Part shown: piece by piece, positions 22,934-37,200 of the stretch
How positions within the stretch are numbered: the first letter of the stretch is position 1
Layout of the letters: each line of letters starts with the position of its first letter
NCBI RefSeq assembly: GCF_019399895.1
Contig: NC_091887.1
Span: 2,852,001 to 2,916,000 of the forward strand
Source of the DNA: Cardiocondyla obscurior
Lineage: Eukaryota > Arthropoda > Insecta > Hymenoptera > Formicidae
Direction: 5' to 3'
Length of the DNA stretch: 64,000 nucleotides
Translations under genes and position numbers: made by a program
The notes under the pieces: generated by a model
Seen by the model: only the letters and a program-made list of their open reading frames with translations
Database searches by the model: none
What the model was told of the DNA's origin: nothing

Positions 22934-24874
22934 GTGAGTCGCATAATTTTATTTTTCGTAATTTGTAATAGGGTCTCTTAAACCGATAACACGTCGTCGA
23001 CCATAAATTACTCAATTATAATAACGCGCACGAATTAGGATCTTTCAAAAAATAGCGCACGCAAACTGTGCGCATGGTTTCTTCTAGTTATGTTAAATAT
23101 TTCATGTTTAACAAGACGAAAAAAAAAAAAAAAGATTTGAAGCGTCGCGAGGTGAACGCGACAATGTTGCGTTTATCGTTGTAAGTGCATGATATGTCTT
23201 CGTACGTTTCTCGTAAACGCAAGCTAAGAAACAGGCTGCGCCAGATACGCGTGAAGAAAGAAAGAAAAGTTTATGGCCGCTCTGAAAATAATGTCCCGGA
23301 AAGTATGACGGTGTTACTCGGATGCGAAAGTTATTCGGACGGCGTATACTCGGAAGACGGGATAAAAAACTACGCATCTCGCGCAAGCCGACGAGGACCT
23401 TACGCGCGGGCTCCTTACGTCCTCCTTCATGCGTTCAATTTTTTAGTGACCTCGCTCTCGTTACCCCGTATTCCCAAGGGAGCACATTTCGCGCGGTGAA
23501 ACTCGCCGTGTAATTTTTCGTCGTCGAAATACAGGCGAGCTCGTCATCTCCCGGAGGGCTGAGGTGAGACGTCGGCGCCGATAGAAACCTCTCCCGTCAA
23601 TGCCCCTGATACCCTCTCGATCGCTATTTTCGCGAGAGTTCCCTACCCGAAAGCGAATGCATCCAGATAAATATGCAACAACGCGGCCCCCGTGGCAATC
23701 TACGTCGGGCACGAAACCCGCCCGAGGACAAACCCTGCGATGCGGCACCAACGTGTGCACGCGAAACGCGCATTTCATATTTATCCGTCTTCGTGAGCGT
23801 ACAAACGAGACAGGGTGAGCCATTAAAAAAGATTAGCGGATATTACTCGGGGAATTAATTCAGTAACGCCCCGATTCAAGCAATAACCCGCAACTCTTGA
23901 CAACACCTCGATCGAAAAACGTTGGCGGGCGACCCCCGTCCCCTCTCTCTGCACCCCCTCGCCCTGAAAGTACAAACCCTCCGGGTCGTCTCCGGAGACC
24001 GAGCGTGAATAATTAAAATGTGTAAGTGGATCAGGATGACTTGCGCCATGCACACGTACGTGAGGTAGGTCATGCAATTCAAGGGTTAAATAAAGTTCCC
24101 CGCGCATCGCATAACGGAGATTACAAGGGCACGCTCTCCCTCGTGGTTCCCTTCCGACGCGGCACGAGACACTGAATAGATAGGTGGTTGATCCTAGCAC
24201 GCGAGCAGCTCTCCGCGCATTTCGATTCTCTGCGGGAATGAAGTCCGGGTGACTTTATGGAAGCGATCACGGCGTCGCTCGTGAGCTCGTTAGGGCCGCC
24301 CTCCGAGCCCGTAATTAGAGAGCGAGGAGTGTGCACTTTGCAATTTATACGCCAACGGTCGATGGTCGCGACTGTTAACGAGGTGAAATTCATCACGCTG
24401 GCTTAACCCTTTCATTTACGTTTATTGCGCGATAGAGTAAAAAAGCTTAAACAAGAGGAAAAAAGGGGTGGAAGAAAAGATTGAAAGCATGTCTTCTCGT
24501 GCGACGTAGGTATTATTTAATGCGTTCGAAAATGGTCCCCAAATCGCTTTTACATCGGAAAATTTACATATACATTTTTCTTTTTTTCTTTTTTTTCTAA
24601 TATTCTATAATAAATTTCTTTTTCAACGCGGTATTGATTTAAGTTTAGTAAAAGCTGTCTGACTGCAGCTGACCTTTTTCACTTTGGGCAATCAGTCACG
24701 CATCGATAACGTGGGATTCGCCTCCCTACGAACCCTTGACATTCAACTTTTAAAATTTATTCTATAAAAGTCTAATCCATTAATATCATTCGTTTAATCC
24801 GCCATCGCGCTTTTTGAGTTCTCGCTGGTTCAGCCTTTTTGTCTTTACGCCTCTCGAGTCTCGTGACTCCCCGA

Positions 24875-24899
24875 GAATCATCGATTCGATCGATGATTC
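24875..24899. repeat. Perfect 11-bp inverted repeat, 3-nt loop
   Basis: GAATCATCGAT (24875-24885) and its exact reverse complement (24889-24899) flank TCG. It is isolated in intronic DNA. A homeodomain-type ATCGAT site pair is one possible reading. Confidence 0.75.
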
Positions 24900-27800
24900 G
24901 CTGACGTGACGATTCGACATCGGCCTGGCGTCGCGCGTACAATTCCAACGGGTTTACTGCTATTCTAGAATCCGGTGACATTGGGTGCACGTTTTATTGT
25001 CGAGTCAAGCTTCGTCGTCGCCCTCATCGTAGATAGCGCTACGCGGAAGGAAGCGGCATCGGCCACGTCGACGGTGACCGTGGCCGTACGTACGATACGT
25101 ATATTATCATGAAAATACGAAGCTTTAGGCCGTGCGCACAACAGCAGGCAATAAATAACAAGGTGTAGGACAGGGCTTAGTGGCTTAGCTATCGACAAAC
25201 TTAGAAGTCGCAAGTCTGCGTTTCTATCTCGCGTTATTTACGCGCCGGAAGGTCGGAATTTTATTTCGGATAACATTAGATCTTTCTTTTTAGTTGAACT
25301 GGCTGCAGTGGATTCAACGTTTATCCTTTCCCTTCACATTTCGATAGGGAAAAGGTAAACTTTTGAACCCCCACGTATAATTCGTACGAAACGTATAAAC
25401 TTTTTCGCCGGATAACATTTTCAGCTGCGAGCTTTGACGCGAGATGCTGGAATCTACGTAAAGTGTGTTTGAAAAATATATAAAAATATGAGAGAATTTC
25501 GTTTCCTCCGTCGCAAGCGATTCTTGACTCGCATTCTTGACCATCGGCATCTCGATATTCTCGTTAGAAAGGAGAAACTAGCGTTTAAAAAAAAAAAAAA
25601 AAAAAATTCCTACACGCTCATGAAGCGCCCTTATCGCAAACAACTCGTAAACATCGTTCGTATCGTATCGTGCTGTAAAAAATTGCGAACGTTTGACGTT
25701 CATCTTAATGGGTTGCGAGAGCATATCTGGCGGCTTCGCGTCACGCGATGTTATGCAACGTAGGCTCGCGATAAATTAACCGTCTTAAACCATCCGAGCC
25801 GTCGGCCATCATCGATTTCGCCGTGAAATTAACTAGAAATTAGAGCGTCAGTCGCACATGCATACCCTCAGGCCGCGGAGTTACAAGGAGCGCGGTGGTT
25901 ACAACCAGAAATCTCGTGCCGGTGCGCCGAATAATGCAACATAAACGGAGCCGCCGTGCTTCGTCCGAGTTATGACGGACAATTGACGACCGACCGCCCC
26001 ATTTTACGCGCTCTTTACCGCGGTCGTTTCGTGTTATGTGTTTTACCGCGCGTGCTAATTATAGCGGATAGCAGCCCTAAATATAGATCCCTATTAGCGT
26101 CGTATTATCTCCGGGCGAGTTGCTGAAAGTCGGCAATCTTTCGAACTTTTAACCTTTGAATTCGACATAACGAAGCATTTATAAGTAATATTATTTAAAT
26201 TAGAAAAACGTTTGAACAAGTAGTGGTAAAGCGTATGACTGATTAACAAAGGCGACTCTATTTAAAAGAAAATTATAGGAAGAAAAATACTCCGCTTGAT
26301 TCGACGATCCTTCTTACTCGAGTTAAGCAATAGCTTTGAGATGGAAATTCTTTGCGTATAGCGTCATGTAAATTTTGATGAACGGTCCCAATTAAGCATT
26401 CAGACTGGTTGGGAACCTCGTGAACTTATTTCGAAGAACACCGGAGCTTCTAGAGCGGTAAAAATTGCAGGTTGACTCGACAATTTTGCATTCACCTCGA
26501 ACTTCCTTGAAGTAGTTCGAGAGTTAATAGGATTCAGAGACGTGTTGCGCGTTTAAAAGTTCGGCAGCTCGTTGAACATGTCACGCCTTGGTCATTAAAA
26601 TCCCAAAACCTGAAGTGACCGTGAACGAGAGCAGATGGGAACACCTGCCATACGTTTCTTTATTTATATTTCTAACTTTAAATCTGCAGGCAGTTAAAAA
26701 ATTTTTTTTTTTTTAATACAGCTCTCTTAATTTTAAATTATATTATTTGATCGCTGACACGATTAAATATTATTATTTATCAGATTGATAAAACGTATAT
26801 TTCAAGAAAGGTCGGAAGAAACAAACCGCAAAATAAAACTTGGACTTAAAATAGCGCGAAAAAAAGAAGGAAAAAAAAAAAAAAAAAAATGCCGCATTAA
26901 AATCTGTCGAACGATAAATCGAAAAGACCATTATTATTCACGGATTTCCAGCCGGAAATTTCTCGTCTGCTTATTCCCGTCGACACTCATTAGCGCGTGT
27001 TTGCTTTATTCATGTGCCGTCGCGCGTGATTACGATCGCAGCCTCTTGAGTTCATCCAGGCCGTCGTTTAACCCGCGACAATTAGATCTCCGATATTCGA
27101 TACGATCGTCCCCTAACAACTTTTCTCTACCTGTCGTATTTTCAATATCCGGTGTATTCCGTATATAATTTCATCAACTTTGTTTTTCATCAGCGGAAAT
27201 TATTCTCCGAGTTCTCAGTGAGTTTCAATAAAAAGAAGACGGAGAACACTCCAATTTGCATGTCATTAATTATAGAGGTAAAAGTCTGTTTTCTTTTCAT
27301 TGCGGTCTATCGTATTTCATCACTATTCAGCGCTTCAGAATCCAGACATACCTGAGATACGATAATTAAAAACTTTGAAACAATGCATCCTCGAAATCCT
27401 AATAAAAACCGTGAATTTTGTAAATTTCTAAATTACGTGAGATAATCTACGCAACGCGAAAGTTTATCACAAGCGCCATTGTAAACCAATAAATGTTTAA
27501 ACGAAAAGTGTTCTTCAAGGTACGCGCCACTTTAATTAAATAGTATATCATATAACATCTTATTAAGGTTTCAGAGCGGCCTCAGAGAAAGTATCACTTT
27601 ACGGAGCGTGACATCACAAAGGTGCACTTCACGCTCCATAAGTAGGGGTTTTTATCGTTAAAAAAGATAATAAAATTACAATACAAAGACGATTAATTTC
27701 ATTCAGGAGAAAAATCTATGCGCTATTAGCTTACAGAAGTGCGTATTTAAAATTCATTTAATTTAGATTAAAAAATTTAATATAGCATCGATAATCTATC

Positions 27801-27963
27801 GAGTAATTAAAAATAACTTGTTATTTTTTCCCTTTACTTTCATTTATACTTGTAAATTTTTTATATTCAAAAATATTCGTGCAAATTCTATCATATACAT
27901 TTTTTACCGCAACTTTTATTTTTTTTTTATTTTAAATAAAAATTGAGTTTAATCGTTACATAC

Positions 27964-28200
27964 CTATGCTAACGCGCGCTCGATTACCGAATCCGCCAGT
28001 CAGCGGGCCCGCCGGCCACCGCGCGCGCGGCCGTCGTAGTCAGCTGTGAGCACGTGCGTATGTTTACCGCGGCCGGCAGTCATCATGCTGCAACGAGTGA
28101 ACGCCACCCACGCGCGCGGTCCACGTGATAGGGGGCCGCGTGGCGGCGGCCGGCGGGCCCGGAGGTCAGCGGCCGCGGCAGTCAAGCGCGCTTAGAGATA
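27964..28200 (-). promoter_or_regulatory. Small CpG island with candidate alternative first exon
   Basis: Roughly 200 bases, nearly all G/C with many CGCG and GGCCGG blocks, stand out from AT-rich flanks. On the minus strand the island ends at a good donor, CATAG|GTATGT, so an exon would end at 27964. The frame that would be continuous with the acceptor at 19535 is open for about 70 bases but has no ATG, so I read it as 5' untranslated. A separate short upstream frame begins at the ATG pair near 28085. It lies about 8 kb upstream of the polyQ exon. The start point at the right edge is an estimate. Confidence 0.4.
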
Positions 28201-31200
28201 GGTCAATATGCGCAATAGACTAGTAGGTGCGCGACGAAAAGCGTTGAGATATTTAGCTTTTCTAAATCATTATTAGTCGGTAATAATTGTCTCGTTACGC
28301 AGCCCACGTTTGGACATTGGCTAGACGGATAACTAGAGTTAACGAATATATGTAATCTGCGCGATCTAACCATTAGCTGCAAAATCGGAATAGCTAAATT
28401 TCCGCTTGGAATCTTTCAAACACGTCAACTTTAAAATTGTAATTATCCCCGTTTCCGACCTTTTAAAGCGTTCGATCAAGATCGAAACCTGATCATCGAT
28501 CCGCATAGCCGCCCCGTTATCGGCCAATTTGTTTGCTAATGAGTCACATAGCCGTTGCAGCCGCAAGGCCGCCTCCCCCTTGAGATGCTGTACCGCAAGG
28601 ACTAATATTCCGGGTGCGGTTTGTCAATATTGACCACAGGATCGCGTAAGAGGCTCGCGCTATCGGGGATTGGTCGGCCTTATTTTTCAAGTCGTTTTTC
28701 TCGAGGTTCAGTCGTACGCGCTCAATGTCGTCTTGTTAACGGCACGTACTTGGCGAGGGCGAAAGTGCCTGCAAGGAGAAAGAGAACGGCTCGAGGGAGC
28801 GTGGCGACGGAGGGTGAAGGGCAGGCCCGAGTGCTCCTGAGCGCGCGAAGAAATAGAAACTCTCGGCGACCCGGCGATCTTGACACGGGCGACCTGTGGG
28901 TCGCGCGATGACGAAGTTATTTGCGCGCCTCGTATAAGAGTATCCTCGAAAATGACGAAACTTTTCGTCGTCGCGCGAGAAACATCCTTCCCGAAACGTG
29001 AGATAAAATTTAACGGGCACGTAAAAAAAAATTGATAATTTTACGAGCTTCGTATACGTATTTAGTCCTTTTTTTTTTTTTCCCTCAATTCCGCTACGAT
29101 TGGTCGATGTAAACGCTATTTGGAAGTATTCAAAACCTGAACCACGTGGCAGAATAAAATATTTTGGCCGTATCGATTGGGCAGGAAACTGGTTTTCTGA
29201 TTTTTGTCATTTCCAATACGAGACCGCCGTGTGCTACCATCGAGAAATCGGGTCGATGATCGATCGGTTGCTCGGTAATGAGGTAACTTTTTAAGCAGTT
29301 AGTAGGGTTTGGCCGGCCAACTCCGCTGGCCGGTATAAATGATTTAAACTCCGTCCCTAGATGCCTTAATTATAGACGTTCGTATACGGTGAACGTTAGA
29401 ACTTGTAAATTATGGAATTAAAAAAAAAGTTACGGACCGCGGAAACGGCGAAAACATTTTTATGCAATTATTTTTATACGAAAATCGATTTGAATCTTTT
29501 ACCTCTTTGAAGACTTTCGATCCAAGCACGATAATTGATAGTTTAGACGGACTAAGTTAAATTGCAGTGCGATGTTTGTGATTGTAGGGTATTATCGAGC
29601 AACGAAGCCCATATTTAGTTACTTTTTAACAGATTTTAGCTCAACGAACTTAAACAGAACATCGAACTGTGAGTTCTTTGCTTTTTAATTTATTATTACC
29701 GGTTTTCTACGATGCCTCAAATATTCTGCCGTGTAAAAATGTAAATATTAACGTTTCACAAATTTATCTTTGGCCTATACTTGGTGCGAGGCACTGCCGT
29801 GCCTCTTGATGAACACATTTCGAACGCGAATAGACACTATATTGATTTACCTTCGTTTATTAATCGGGCCCATTTCGAAGCACAGATTCCAATTTACATT
29901 CAATGCTTATTTCATTGTCGAGTTTATACGTAGCGCACGCTCGCAAACGTTTGCGGTAGTGATATTTTATATTTGATATTGACTAATTGCGAGCATCGAT
30001 TTCAGCAAAACAAGCGCGTTTGTGAAGCTCCCAAAAGAAGCATTAAATAAAAACGTTAACAATTCGTATGCATTTCCCGACGCTCGGCTTGCGCCGCTAT
30101 CGAGTATTATAATTCTATCAACAGAATTGCGAAACTTTGTGCCAGATGTACCTTCGAAACGAATATTTAACGAGATAAAATGCTCGCAAAATTAATAAAT
30201 ACGTGCACTCTTCTTTTTCCCGCATCAGCGAATCGTGAAAAATTTTGTTTGGCTCAATGCCCGTGTCATATGAATGTTTCACGTCGACGAGAGAACTTCG
30301 GATCCTGTTACTGAAACATGGCACTCTCAGCGAAATCTTTAGATACTCAAACTCTAAAAATCCGTGCGTCGTACGTTCTTATCTCGGGTTTTAAAAGTTT
30401 TAAGCTTTCGGCGAATTATATCTTGGACTATGCGCGAGTCATATTAAATCAGCGGCGTTACTTTTTATTCTTATTAATTTCACGTTACGGAGCTCCTCGG
30501 GGTGCAAAGGTTTCGAAAGTCGAGGGGCAAAATTTTAGCCCAAATTATACCAGATATTAATCTCGTTAAACTTCCAATTCTTAGATGCTTCGCCTCGCAG
30601 CGAACGTCGGATGTTTCGTTTGTCTTGTGAATAATACCGAGTAAACTGTATTATGATTTCACGTTACGTCTTGTGCAACAACTTCTTACCTTCATATTTC
30701 CCGGGTGACTACCTTAAATAGTTTAGCCGGGCTCGTAAAATTACGAATCGATATCGATTCGGTCGTAAATAAAGCGCTGAAGGGGGGAGGGCAGAGATTG
30801 AATTTCAATCGTCTGCAGGTCATTAAATATTTCGTACCGGTCGTCAGTATTTAATAATAAAAGAATGCAAAAATAGCGACGTGTTAATTAACGGCCGGCG
30901 TTTGTCAATACGCTTCGACGAAATTCAACGTACAATAACGTGATATATGATAAATGACATATTTATATGTCTTAATAATTTAATTTGTATTATTAAAGAG
31001 AGATGCCTAATATTTGTAATAATTAACAAGTGCAAATTTCGATTTATCACCAAATGTCTGGCTGTTTTATATAAATCATTATTTACGCGAGCAAATAATT
31101 ATAATATTAAATAAAATTAAAATACATTGAGAGAAAATAAAATATATATCGCTAGAATTTTTTTTTTCTTTTTTTTTTAAATAAAGAATATTTCGCGTAT

Positions 31201-34200
31201 TCGTATTGTTTAATTATTGTTTAAGCAGTAGCAAATTTGAGACTGCAAACAAGATAAACCGATTTAGAGATAAAAATGCAATAATTTTGGAAACAGGAAA
31301 AGAGCTGAAAGACGTCGCAACACGTCGTTCACATCGTGAATCGGCTTTTACATCTGCTCGATTTATGTTATGGCTCATTGAACGTCGACTGTAGTCTCCT
31401 TTTTACTCTTTTCTGCTTGTCCTCTGGATGACAGGGAATGAAGATCGATATATCGAACTCTCCGGGGACACTCGCACGTACGGCCTTTAATTCTCATTGA
31501 TCATTGGGCTCGTTTAGCTCTGTGTCTGTTTCTTTTTTTATTTTTTTTCTTTTTTTATCTTTCTTCAAACCTCTGTGCGAAATCTTGCAGAGATTAAAAA
31601 AAAAAAAGTTTCGAAATATCACGAGTGACAAATACGAAAATCTGTTTCTTATAATCTACATTTATTTGACCCAATAAAATTTTTGTTATGTAACTACTTT
31701 CAACGTTTCAACTTTTTATTTAAACAATTTCAGATTAAATATTTATTTTTTAATATTTATTTAACCGTGAACTATTTATATCAGAACATTAAAATTTTTG
31801 TAAAAAAATAAACATCAAATACGAAAAATTTTGATAAGATCGATTCTATTGAGGTTGAAGTAATTGCGTGTTTTATGTGATAACTTAGAGTTGAAGTAAA
31901 CCGTAAACTTTTTCGATCGGAAAGTTGTACGTCACGTCAGTTATATTCAAACTAGTGTTTGACCTCTTTGTCGAAAGGGAGATTCAAATAAGCTCTAGCA
32001 AAAATAAGTGAAGGCACCAAAAAAAAAAAAGAAAAAAAGGAGGTGATTACGAATGAAGTGTTCGGGAATCCACCCTCGAAAGAACGCGAGGCTTCGCGTG
32101 CATTTCCGAAATAAATCATTGGCCGCTTTCTTTCGCGTTCGCGTTCTTTTTTCATTGGCCTGCAAGTGGAAATTGACAAATGGCGTTCCAGCTCGTCGTG
32201 GTTCTTGCCGTGGAAGCTCCGCGTGCTTTATTTTTCCGCGGGATAACGACCGTTCCGCCCATCGATACTCCGGCATTTCTTCGAAATACGTATAATTTGT
32301 AATTAAATTGATTACACTCACTCTTACTTTCAGTTAAGAGCTTAAAGCTGATAAACTACCGTAACACAAGCCTCTTTATTCCGGACTTTCGTTATCATGC
32401 GACTTTACCAACCTTTTCACTCGAAAGATTTTCTCAACTTTGAACAATTTTAAATCTCTAAACTTTAGTGCTTTCATTCTTTTCTTTTTTTTTCTTTTTT
32501 CTTTTCTTCTGCGACGAATAGAGCACGAATTGCTTGATTTGTAAATCTTCTTTATTTTTATGATCGTCTCTGACATCCTGCGAGTATACTATACATATAT
32601 CGCGGGACAATCCCACAAAGCAAGCCAAACAGAGTAACGTGAAAGCAATATAAATCGCTGCCCTCAAAGGTTCGCGTGTAACGAAGAAAGTTATTCAGTG
32701 TACCTGCGGGATTCATTACGCGATGCGACGCCGGGCTCGGGAAGAAAAGGGGAAATAAAAAAAAAAACAAAAAAAAAAAAAGAGGTCTATTGGTCGGAAG
32801 TGCCTCGTGTAAAGCTTTGACTAGACGCGTCTGCGCGCGACAAACCGAACCAGAGCACACTCTCAATTGCCTATTCTCAATTGCAGGCTAGAGACCGGTT
32901 TCTATCCTTTATCCAGCCGGTCTTTTTTTTCTCATCGATCCGCGGAGCCTTGATTGAATTTAGCTCCGGCGATTGAGTCGGCCGCTTCATTACATTAATT
33001 CTATAGCATTCAATCCCGCATCGCGAAAAGAACTTTCTGTTCCCTCTCATGCGTTGATTGTTATCCTTCTTATAGCACTTCCTATCGTCGCGTGGAAAAT
33101 TACTAGCGGCCTTACTTTCTGCATGCTCTTTTTCCCTGGAGCCATTCGCCGAGTGCACTCGATTTGATCGATCACCAGACGAAATGCACGAGCTCGCTCG
33201 GCATAATATAGCGCGGCGCTGTGACGCATTTATCTCACTTTAATTTTCTACCTCGCAAAAACAACGGTGACATAATTATCGTAAGATTACAATTGATAAT
33301 TGTAATTACATAATTAAAATGTGAGTGCCCTCTGAATTCCAGTTCTTGTCAAGCGCGACGTTTATCCTGTTTGTCACGGCTCGAGTAAATTATTCGCAGG
33401 TCGCTGCATTGACGTATGCTCTTGATGCGTAATCAAATTTTCATTGAAGAGAGTCGAGCGCATGCATTCGGAAAGACATCTCCGTTTCGCGAGAAAGGGG
33501 ATGAAGCGTCTCGGAGGCGCTGGGAGCCGGCAGGAAAGAGGGTCGTAAATTTTCTGCTCCGTGCCGGTGCCGCTTTACGCTTTCTATTTCCGCGGGACAT
33601 TTTCGCGCGTACGTTCGGCGGATTGGAAAAACGGGCGCGTCGTTCAAAGCGCCGCACAATGCGCGATCCGGGCGGAATACGTTCCCTCGAAACGGAAAGA
33701 GAAGAGCAACCGCGCCACGGGATTGCGGTGGACGTTTATCGGGAATTAAAGGGATCAAAGGGGATGGACGTCTTCCGAGCGAATGGCGAAACGTCGAATC
33801 CCTGACCGAAGCGTTTTATCCTTTATGTCCACGCGCCCTTTCACGGTTCGTCTCTCGGCTCTCGTCTCGGAAATATCGAATGATTATAAGACGCGTGTGC
33901 GTGCGACGTATACGTGTCAGCACGGCGTACGAGGGAGTATTTTTGCACGGATGCTCACAAATACTTCGCCGGTAGAAAACATTCGGATAATAAAAATGTC
34001 TGATAAATCTCGATGTTCATTCACTGCGTGTTCCGGAATTTCTGAAACCCCGTTAAGCCGCCTTTCATCTCATTCCCGTTGCTTATAAAAAAATAACAGA
34101 CGCCAAAAAAAGAATAAAAAAATACTTTTCTCACAAAGAGATAACATTGTCGTGCGTTACAAAGTGTTTTTCAATCTGCAGTATTGTTTTTATAAAACGA

Positions 34201-37200
34201 TAGTTTGTAAAAAGATTTCTAGCGAGAATAACAGATTTTACATAAATAATTATATAAATGTTATTTATTAAAACTAAAAAAAAATTATTTTTTAAATTCT
34301 TTTTTACAATGATAATAAGGTTACAGATTAATCAATCAAAGGAAAGTTCACTAAACTTAATATTGATTTTCCTTCTTCCGATTGGTTGAATTCTCAATCT
34401 CAAGTTTAATCTGCAGTTTGATACGGTCTTAGAAGCGAGAGTGGATTATTATTTTGTCATTGCAACTTTGCATTTTTATAATGTTTGTCGGAAACTTTCC
34501 CGGGTAGTAAAGAGCAAAAGCGGCAAATAACGAATCGGGAGAAAGTTGCTATTCGGGACGCGGAAGTTTCGCCGGTGGAACGAATCGCGGAGAGAAACAA
34601 GCAGAGAACAGAAATGCATCTCGCAATACATCGTCTGGCCGTAACCCGTCCGCGCCCGCGCTGGCGGAAAATGGCGTTCCGGCGCGATGCGTTTAGCGAT
34701 CCGATGATGGAAGCGTCGTAACAGCGTATGAAAGCGCTGCCGCCGTTGAAAGATCATCTATTTTTACGCTGGTCCAGGATCCAGATGATAAAGCGCTCTT
34801 AGAACTTTGCACCCCGCCTCCTATTTATAAACTCGGCGTTTGGCGAACGATGAATGCCGTTCTGTCCGCGGCAAATCTGATTACGAAAATCAGATATCGA
34901 GCCGTGCGCCGATTGGGTTTATTAGCGTGACTCGCGGAGTCATTAAATCGGGCGTTATGGTGGAAAACATTGGATCCGGTTAAACGCGAGCGGGAGTAAA
35001 TCGATCGCTTTATTTTTCTGGAATAACCGAACTAAATAAATCACGAGCTCTTATCGAGCATGGAGAAATTCAAGCTCGTACTTTACGAGGTGAAATATTA
35101 AAAATTATCAGGACGGTTGTTTATACTTGGGTTGTTTACCGTCACGCAAAATGTCGCGGAATCTCCCTCGTAAAATATTACCCTTCTTAAAAATAAAATT
35201 AATAGAGGCGTATATTTATGTGTTATTTGGCACATCTGTTGCCAGAATTATAAAATATAATCTCTGCGAATGCATTTCTCTTCTCGCGTCGGGAAACCGA
35301 AAAGAAGGGAAAAAAAAAAAAAAAAAATTACCGGAAGATTCACCGTTGTGAAACGAATGGCGTAAGATGACCTGGTTCGACACAACGATCCAGTAAAATC
35401 CTTAGTATATTAATTAGTCAGGCAAGCCTGACGTATATACTGTGTGTACACTATGTTACGACTGCTGCGCGATCGATCGCTCCACATGGCGTATGTTGCG
35501 ATAACGACGTAGGCTTTCTCGATGCATTATGTTCAAAGATAGGCACACGCAATTACTTTATCTCGGTACATGAGACCTATATGGCTTCCCCATTGAATTG
35601 GCTTAATCAAATGTTCGCGTAGGCTAAAGATTACTCCCCGGCAGCATTTTAGATAAACGATCGTAGATCTTAGTCTAAAGAGGGTTGCGTACATCCTTCG
35701 ATTATTTCTGCGAATTTCTTCCGCGGATTTTCCCAAGATCTTTTTCGGTTTTTTTATTACAAAATCTACTTAAGAGAAAGAGAGAGAAAGAGATTCAGAA
35801 TCGACGGTTTAAAGATATTTCATGACTCAACACTCGTTGTCCGCTCGAGCGAGTTTTATATATACATATACTTTATACATGCTATGCACATCATAATAAA
35901 ATATTTATTATCATAAACATACGTGATAAAAAAGTATCTATATCTTATATTTCTTTACGTGTCAAACTATGTATTTTTTTTTATGTTACTCGCACGCGGC
36001 TATTCATACGATTAAAACTTTTACGTCAACCGGCATTCATTTTTTTACGAGCGATTGGAAAAAATTCAATACCATGCAGTAATCGCGGAGACGCCGCCGA
36101 GAGTCGAGTCACGGACAATCTATGTAGCAGTCGTGTTAAAGACCTCCCGAAAACTTGGAAACGCGACAGCTGTGCGACGCCGCGGCGACCCAAAGATACG
36201 ATTTCGGGAGCTAGAGAATAGACTTGGAATCACTTGGGGGCAACTGTGAATTTCCGGATTTTGTTCACCGAATATTCCCATTTTTTCTTCTTCTTCTTTT
36301 TCTTCTTCCCGTGTCCGAGGGCAAAACGGTAAGAGTTCGAGTCGAAGGCGAGTCGGTCGCGTATTTGAAAGCTCTAAATGAAATCGTCCGACGGCGCGAC
36401 GTGTCGCTTATCGTTAAGCGGTGTCAGTCCCTGCGTCAGTCGGCGTCCATAGTTATTTAAAGGCATCGCGTCTGAGTGCTCCCGAAATAGTGTGACGTGG
36501 CTGACGTGGTTTGCGAGGCACCGGCACGAACGGTCGGTCGCTCCCCGCGCAAAGAGAGCGCAATGCTCAATTTTGCCCATTACGAGACGAAAATGTTGAA
36601 ACGCTAATTCGCAGCCCGAATCCGATTCCCAAATTAATTGGCCCCGAAGCGGCGAATGCGATTAAGCAGCTTTTCGCGTTTGGAGGGATCTTAAGTGTCA
36701 AGATGATTGGCATGATGCGTCTGGCTATCTTTAGCTTCTACCGTTCCGTTCACCAGCTTCGAACTACTTTAACAAGCCGGCGTAGAATATGTATTTTTCC
36801 GATTTCAATGACTTATAGTATACACCTAATGAACGTATATTAATTGAAGCGTGTCAGTTTTAGTTGCCGTTTTCTTCACTTCGCGGGATCGGATCGTTTA
36901 AAAATAGCGCACGTCGGCTGACGCGACTAAATAACGTACGTAATATTCAATTTCCCCGACGTTCGGTCGCAATTTTAGATTTCGTTCGCGAGGTAATGAT
37001 AACGGCTCGCTGAGAGCGGCTGACAAAAGTCTTCTACGTGTGCCATTTACCTTTTATTAGAGAGTCGGATATTCCCGGCTAAATGAGAATCGACCCAGAC
37101 ATTAATCCGCTCGATTGTTTCGTCATATTATACTCCGCTGCATTGAAATGAGTTACTCGGCGAGTCGAAGATTAGACCGTGGATTGGAAAAAGTCGCCTC

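Noticed and set aside
26785..27168. Lys-rich 127-codon plus-strand frame
   Set aside because: The lysines come from an A-run. No motif or splice signal supports coding.
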